Of a stretch of 64,000 nt of DNA, positions 60,318-64,000 are shown in pieces. The stretch is from Epiperipatus broadwayi (Eukaryota; Onychophora; Udeonychophora; Euonychophora; Peripatidae): assembly GCA_028023455.1 (NCBI GenBank), contig JAQFVV010000003.1, positions 332,001 to 396,000 on the forward strand, written 5' to 3'. The stretch's first letter is position 1. Each line of letters starts with the position of its first letter. The position numbers and the translations under genes were made by a program. Under the pieces are notes generated by a model that worked only from the letters and a program-made list of their open reading frames with translations, had not been told where the DNA came from and searched no databases.

Positions 60318-62396
60318 ATGAGTGGAATTGAAAATTCTGAAAAAGAAGAAAATATTTGTTCTGTCCAAGAACAAGAGCTCAAGGAGATGTTAGAAGTGGA
60401 AATAAGAATTGAAAAAGAAAGGGAGAGTCATAGGAAAGATAGAGAAATAAGAAAGGATATTCAATATGAAGTTATAGAAGAAAAGAAAGTTGTTGCGGTG
60501 GAAGAGAAGAAAAGTTTAGATGATTTGTTTGTATTGATGATGAAAATAAATGAATCTTTGAGTGAATCTTTAAATAAAAAGTTAGAAGAGTCTAGTAAAT
60601 CTTTAAGAGAAGATAATAGATTTTTAAGAGTACAGTTAGAAGAGAACAGTAAAAAGTTAGAAGAGACTAGTAAAAAATCAGAAGAAGATAATAGATTTTT
60701 AAGAAAAGAACTACAAGAAACTAATAAAGTGCTGGGTGAGAAGTTAGAATTTATGAATAAAGGTATAGTTGAAAATCAACAAGCCATTAAGTTTATAAAG
60801 GGAGATTTAGAGATAAAATTTGGAGAATTAAGTGAAAAGTTTGCAACAAAAGAAAATGTTATAGAGGTAGTCAAAGAGAAAATAGATGAAGAGTTAGAAG
60901 GATACATTCATAAAAATGTTCAAGCTCTTCAAGTTCAGGGTAAAGAAGCTATCAAACAATGGACAGTTAGTAAAGATGAACTGAATGAGAAGATAGAGCA
61001 TGTAGATAGTGGTGTTAAAGGTATACAGAATCAAGTGGAATTAATAGAAAACAAGTTTGAATTTTTAAGAACAGAAGTAAAAGAAGAAATGGATAACAGT
61101 GTTCTAGAATTTAAAAAAGAGTTGGGAATGGGAATAGAGAAAAATTTACAAGTTATAAAATCTAACAAAACTGAAGATCAAAGATATCGATCTAAAATGG
61201 GAGAAAGGTTGAAAAAGTTAGAGAAAGAATTAATAGATCGAATAGAGAAGAATAAAGAAGTAATTGAAGAAAATAATAGCTCAAAAGAGATGAGTAATAT
61301 AAACATTGATCAATTAAGAGAGGAGCAAAAGAATTATATAGATAGTTTGTTTAGTAAAATGAAATTGGAGGATAAAATACTTGATAATGATATTAGAGTT
61401 GATGAAATTAAGGTCAGCAATCGTGATAGATTAAAATGGTCAGAAAGCTTAGGAAAGAAAACTTCTAGTGAAATTTTAAGAGATAAAACTATGGATGAAA
61501 ATTGTACTAGGGTAAAACAACTGGAAGATATTACTAATAACCATAATGAAAAAATAAGTAGGTTTCAAGAAGTAGAATCTGATAGAGATAATCAATCAGT
61601 AGACAGAGGAATAAGTGCAAGTAATTCTATAGCTATAAGGTTTATTAAGATAAAACCCTTCAAAGGTGAATATATGGAGAATCCTTCAGAATTCCTAAAT
61701 AATTTGGAAGAGTTGTTTTCTTTGTGTCCTATGTCAGAGAGGGAAAGATTAGCCATCTCAAGTAACCATTTGTATGGTGCTGCAAGAGACTGGTGGCAGT
61801 CATTATTCGAAAAACCCATAGTATATGGAGACTTCAAGTGTTTGATATTGTCTAGTTTTTGGGGATCTGACAAGCAGGATTACATTAGATACCAAATAAT
61901 GCAAGAAAGGTATAATGCTAACAAAGGTGGATATGCAAAATTTTTCCACAACCAAGCTGTTAGATTAAAAACCCTTACTTCATTTCCATTGTCGGAAATG
62001 CAAATTGTCAGATTGATTCGACGAAATTTACCATGCCATATTGAGCAAATTCTCATCACTGCAGATAGGTATACTATTGAAGAAGTGAGTGAGATTCTAG
62101 ATGCCTTAGAGTTGAGTGATGGCAGTTTAGAAAGAGGAAATAGACAGTTGAAGGAAAAGTTAAATTATCCAATAGCTGCAATGCAGGTTAGGCCCAATAT
62201 TTATCAGAGAGTTATGAGAAATGAACCATATTTTAGTGCAAAAAGTAGATTTGTTCCTAAGGCTAGAAATCCAAGTATAGTGAATCGAGGTAGGAATAAA
62301 CCATTAATTCAGGATAGTCAGCCTTCAACCAGTGGGGTTACCACTATTTTAAGGAAGACAGGGGGTAAAGCTGTTGACAAGACCATGTTAAACTAG
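60318..62396 (+). CDS. gag: Gypsy Gag polyprotein with long coiled coil
   Basis: The ATG at 60318 (context CAAAAATGA) is the likely start; the frame is open slightly further upstream but without an ATG. The product has 692 residues. Residues ~5-425 are almost continuous charged heptad-like sequence rich in Glu, Lys, Leu and Asn (KKLEETSKKSEEDNRFLRKE). This predicts a long coiled coil, far larger than in most gypsy Gags. Residues ~446-600 form a retrotransposon Gag (capsid-like) domain: FKGEYMENPSEFL at 448, then DWWQSLFEK at 491. The C-terminus is basic (RNPSIVNRGRNKP) and lacks a CCHC zinc knuckle. Its role is to form the particle and package the RNA. The stop at 62394-62396 directly follows a frameshift signal. 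Confidence 0.9.
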   Translation: MSGIENSEKEENICSVQEQELKEMLEVEIRIEKERESHRKDREIRKDIQYEVIEEKKVVAVEEKKSLDDLFVLMMKINESLSESLNKKLEESSKSLREDNRFLRVQLEENSKKLEETSKKSEEDNRFLRKELQETNKVLGEKLEFMNKGIVENQQAIKFIKGDLEIKFGELSEKFATKENVIEVVKEKIDEELEGYIHKNVQALQVQGKEAIKQWTVSKDELNEKIEHVDSGVKGIQNQVELIENKFEFLRTEVKEEMDNSVLEFKKELGMGIEKNLQVIKSNKTEDQRYRSKMGERLKKLEKELIDRIEKNKEVIEENNSSKEMSNINIDQLREEQKNYIDSLFSKMKLEDKILDNDIRVDEIKVSNRDRLKWSESLGKKTSSEILRDKTMDENCTRVKQLEDITNNHNEKISRFQEVESDRDNQSVDRGISASNSIAIRFIKIKPFKGEYMENPSEFLNNLEELFSLCPMSERERLAISSNHLYGAARDWWQSLFEKPIVYGDFKCLILSSFWGSDKQDYIRYQIMQERYNANKGGYAKFFHNQAVRLKTLTSFPLSEMQIVRLIRRNLPCHIEQILITADRYTIEEVSEILDALELSDGSLERGNRQLKEKLNYPIAAMQVRPNIYQRVMRNEPYFSAKSRFVPKARNPSIVNRGRNKPLIQDSQPSTSGVTTILRKTGGKAVDKTMLN

Positions 62397-64000
62397 AGAG
62401 GTCTTTGTTTATGTGTTCCTCTATGCAAGGGCCTTCAATGTATCAAAAGGGGGACAATATGTGGCTTTTAAATACATTAGATCTGGACATAGACTACTTA
62501 GAGCCATTTAACATTGGTGAGCCACCTATCATGTATCAATGTCCAGTAGTAACCTTATATATTGGAGGAATTAAAAATTGAAGCTTTAATTGACTCTGGA
62601 AGTCAAGCTTCTATACTATCAGAGCATATGTATATGAAAATTATAGCTGTACAAGGGAATATCCCATCCCTTCCCATAAAACAAATTCAAGTCACTCTAG
62701 CCAATGGAAAGAGGACTAGGCTCTTTAACAAGCAAGTCTTGATTACCTTTATTGTTAATGGTGCCAAATTTGAACATGTGTTTCTCATCATGCCAGGATT
62801 AATACATGAAGCTATTATAGGATCTGACTTCATGATGATTCATCAATGTAAAATTGATTTTCAAAATAAAATTTTTTATTGTGGAGAAGAAAGGCTCAAG
62901 TTTGAATATGGATCACATAACCTTTCTAGTCAATTATTGTGTATCCATGATACATCAATTGATGTTAGCATTCAGGCTAAAGTGGGAAATGTTTGTGAAG
63001 ACAATTCTAAATTTAAGGAAAATTTATTCCAATTGATGTATAATTATAAATGTATATTTTCTAAAATTCCTGGTATCATAGAGGGATATGTTCATCGAGT
63101 ACAATTAACAAGTAATGACCCTTTCCAGCAAAAGATGTACCCAATTCCATATCAATATCAGGATGAGGTACAGAATCAAATAGATAGAATGCTAGAATGG
63201 AAAATAATTAAAAAATGTCCTTCTCCTTATGTTAATCCACTAGTGATCATAAAAAAGAAGGATAACTCTATAAGAGTTTGTTTAGATGCTCGTATGTTAA
63301 ACCAAATGACCATTCCTGAGCATGACATTCCTCCACCAGTACATGAACTCCTTATTAAATTTCGAGATAAGTCAATTTTTTCCACATTTGATCTAACATC
63401 CAGCTATTGGCAAATTCCACTACATGAGGAGGATCAGCAATATACAGCATTTCGTTTCAAGGGACAGTCGTATGTTTTCAGACGTATGCCCTTCGGCCTC
63501 ATTAATAGTGGAGCTGGTTTGATTAGATGTTTAGACATGGTCTTTTCAAGACAATTAAAAGAAAAGATTATCATGTATGTGGATGATATAGTCATCGCGT
63601 CAGATAGTATGGAAGAGCATCTGGAATGCTTACGAATGTTCTTTCAAGAGTGTTCCTCCAAAAATATCAAGATTAATTTAGAGAAGTGCTCTATAGCAGA
63701 AAAAGAAATTACTTTTCTGGGACACTTAGTCAATGAGCATGGTATCCAACCCCATCCAGAAAAGGTGGCTGCTATACAGCGTTTCCCCATACCTAAAACT
63801 GTAAAACAGTTAAAATCGTTCTTCGGTCTATGCAACTACTACCATAAATTTTATGAGAACTTTGCTGGAGACACTTTATATCTTTCTAAATTATTAAAAA
63901 AGGTGAAAAATGGCATTGGACCATTGAGCATAGTAATGAGTTTGAAAAGATTAAAATAAATTTTCTTAAATACATGATTTTAGCATATCCTGACTTCAGT
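62378..64000 (+). pseudogene. pol: Gypsy Pol: aspartic protease and reverse transcriptase (frame broken, 3' end outside)
   Basis: The pol frame opens in -1 relative to gag. The protease active site DSGS is at 62592-62603. The RT follows at about 63110-63790: KKKDNSIRVCLDARMLNQ, FSTFDLTSSYWQIPL, FRRMPFGLINSGA and the catalytic YVDD at 63576-63587, then FLGHLVNEHGIQ. All catalytic residues I can check are intact. The frame shifts once at the A run 62573-62577 and back again at the A runs 63895-63910. The canonical connection text after the RT (WHWT, FEKIK, LAYPD) is in the original pol frame up to the window edge. The two shifts cancel, so they may be homopolymer sequencing errors. Confidence 0.87.
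62387..62396 (+). promoter_or_regulatory. -1 ribosomal frameshift site (GTTAAAC) at the gag stop
   Basis: In the gag frame the end reads G TTA AAC TAG. GUUAAAC is the slippery heptamer known from the arterivirus replicase junction. The -1 frame is open from 62378 across the stop and leads into EPPIMYQCPVVTLYIGG and the protease. The site is therefore placed exactly where gag-pol fusion needs it. No obvious strong downstream pseudoknot was worked out. Confidence 0.6.

Larger units (their letters stand above)
59538..64000 (+). mobile_element. Ty3/gypsy LTR retrotransposon, 5' part
   Basis: The order is an LTR-like region, a ~280-bp leader, gag, then pol with protease and reverse transcriptase. 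RNase H, integrase and the 3' LTR would lie beyond 64000. The gag ORF is intact over 692 codons and RT catalytic residues are present, so this copy is much younger than the LINEs. Two indels in A runs disrupt pol. There is no env in view. Confidence 0.88.

Noticed and set aside
62562-62564. Independent pol start
   Set aside because: The codon is TTG, and the -1 frame upstream encodes pol-like sequence continuous with the frameshift site, so pol is made by frameshifting.

Overview
This is eukaryotic (metazoan) DNA that is extremely AT-rich, roughly three quarters A+T by eye. I see no operons, Shine-Dalgarno sites, or other prokaryotic features. No host protein-coding gene can be identified with confidence. 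The recognisable genes all belong to transposable elements: an RTE-clade LINE of the insect endonuclease/reverse-transcriptase type, an APE-type LINE, non-autonomous hAT elements and a Ty3/gypsy retrotransposon. The TE proteins suggest an invertebrate, most plausibly an arthropod, but the species cannot be fixed from sequence alone. CpG is scarce except in the first 2 kb, and several LINE tryptophan codons have become stops (TGG to TAG or TGA). This fits long-term decay and possibly cytosine methylation.

Layout. 1-1.95 kb: the only CpG-bearing stretch, with a TATA-like box, a strong stem-loop, an ORF with a faint copia-gag look, and then a dense cluster of promoter/insulator-like motifs (CCAAT boxes, GC box, CRE-like, CTCF-like, DRE). 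3.7-5.0 kb: two out-of-order RTE fragments. 10.3-15.3 kb: four copies of a fold-back (palindromic) repeat family, here called B, and one copy of a second long-inverted-repeat family, A. 19.5-25.6 kb: a nearly full-length but dead LINE on the minus strand. It lies between two (ATT)n tracts of the same orientation and is itself interrupted by a hAT MITE with a perfect 8-bp target duplication. 38.6-40.3 kb: a compound GATA/GATG microsatellite, then one inverted and about three direct copies of a ~400-bp unit. 41.2 kb: a perfect 57-bp-arm palindrome. 43.1-45.9 kb: a long minus-strand RTE copy. 46.9 kb: a second hAT MITE. 48.0-50.4 kb: a 5'-truncated plus-strand RTE bracketed by inverted family-A copies. 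51.93 kb: a tRNA-Gly(UCC)-like gene or pseudogene. 59.5-64.0 kb: the 5' part of a Ty3/gypsy element, with an LTR-like region, a 692-aa coiled-coil Gag, a GTTAAAC frameshift site abutting the gag stop, and pol running off the window end. The remainder is AT-rich non-coding DNA with microsatellites.

The gypsy element is the best-preserved coding unit. Gag would assemble the particle, and pol (protease, then reverse transcriptase) would be made by -1 frameshifting. Two homopolymer indels break the pol frame in this copy or in this assembly. No wholly new enzymatic system is visible. The most novel material is structural: the two palindromic repeat families, the perfect hairpin at 41.2 kb and the LINE embedded in (TAA)n.
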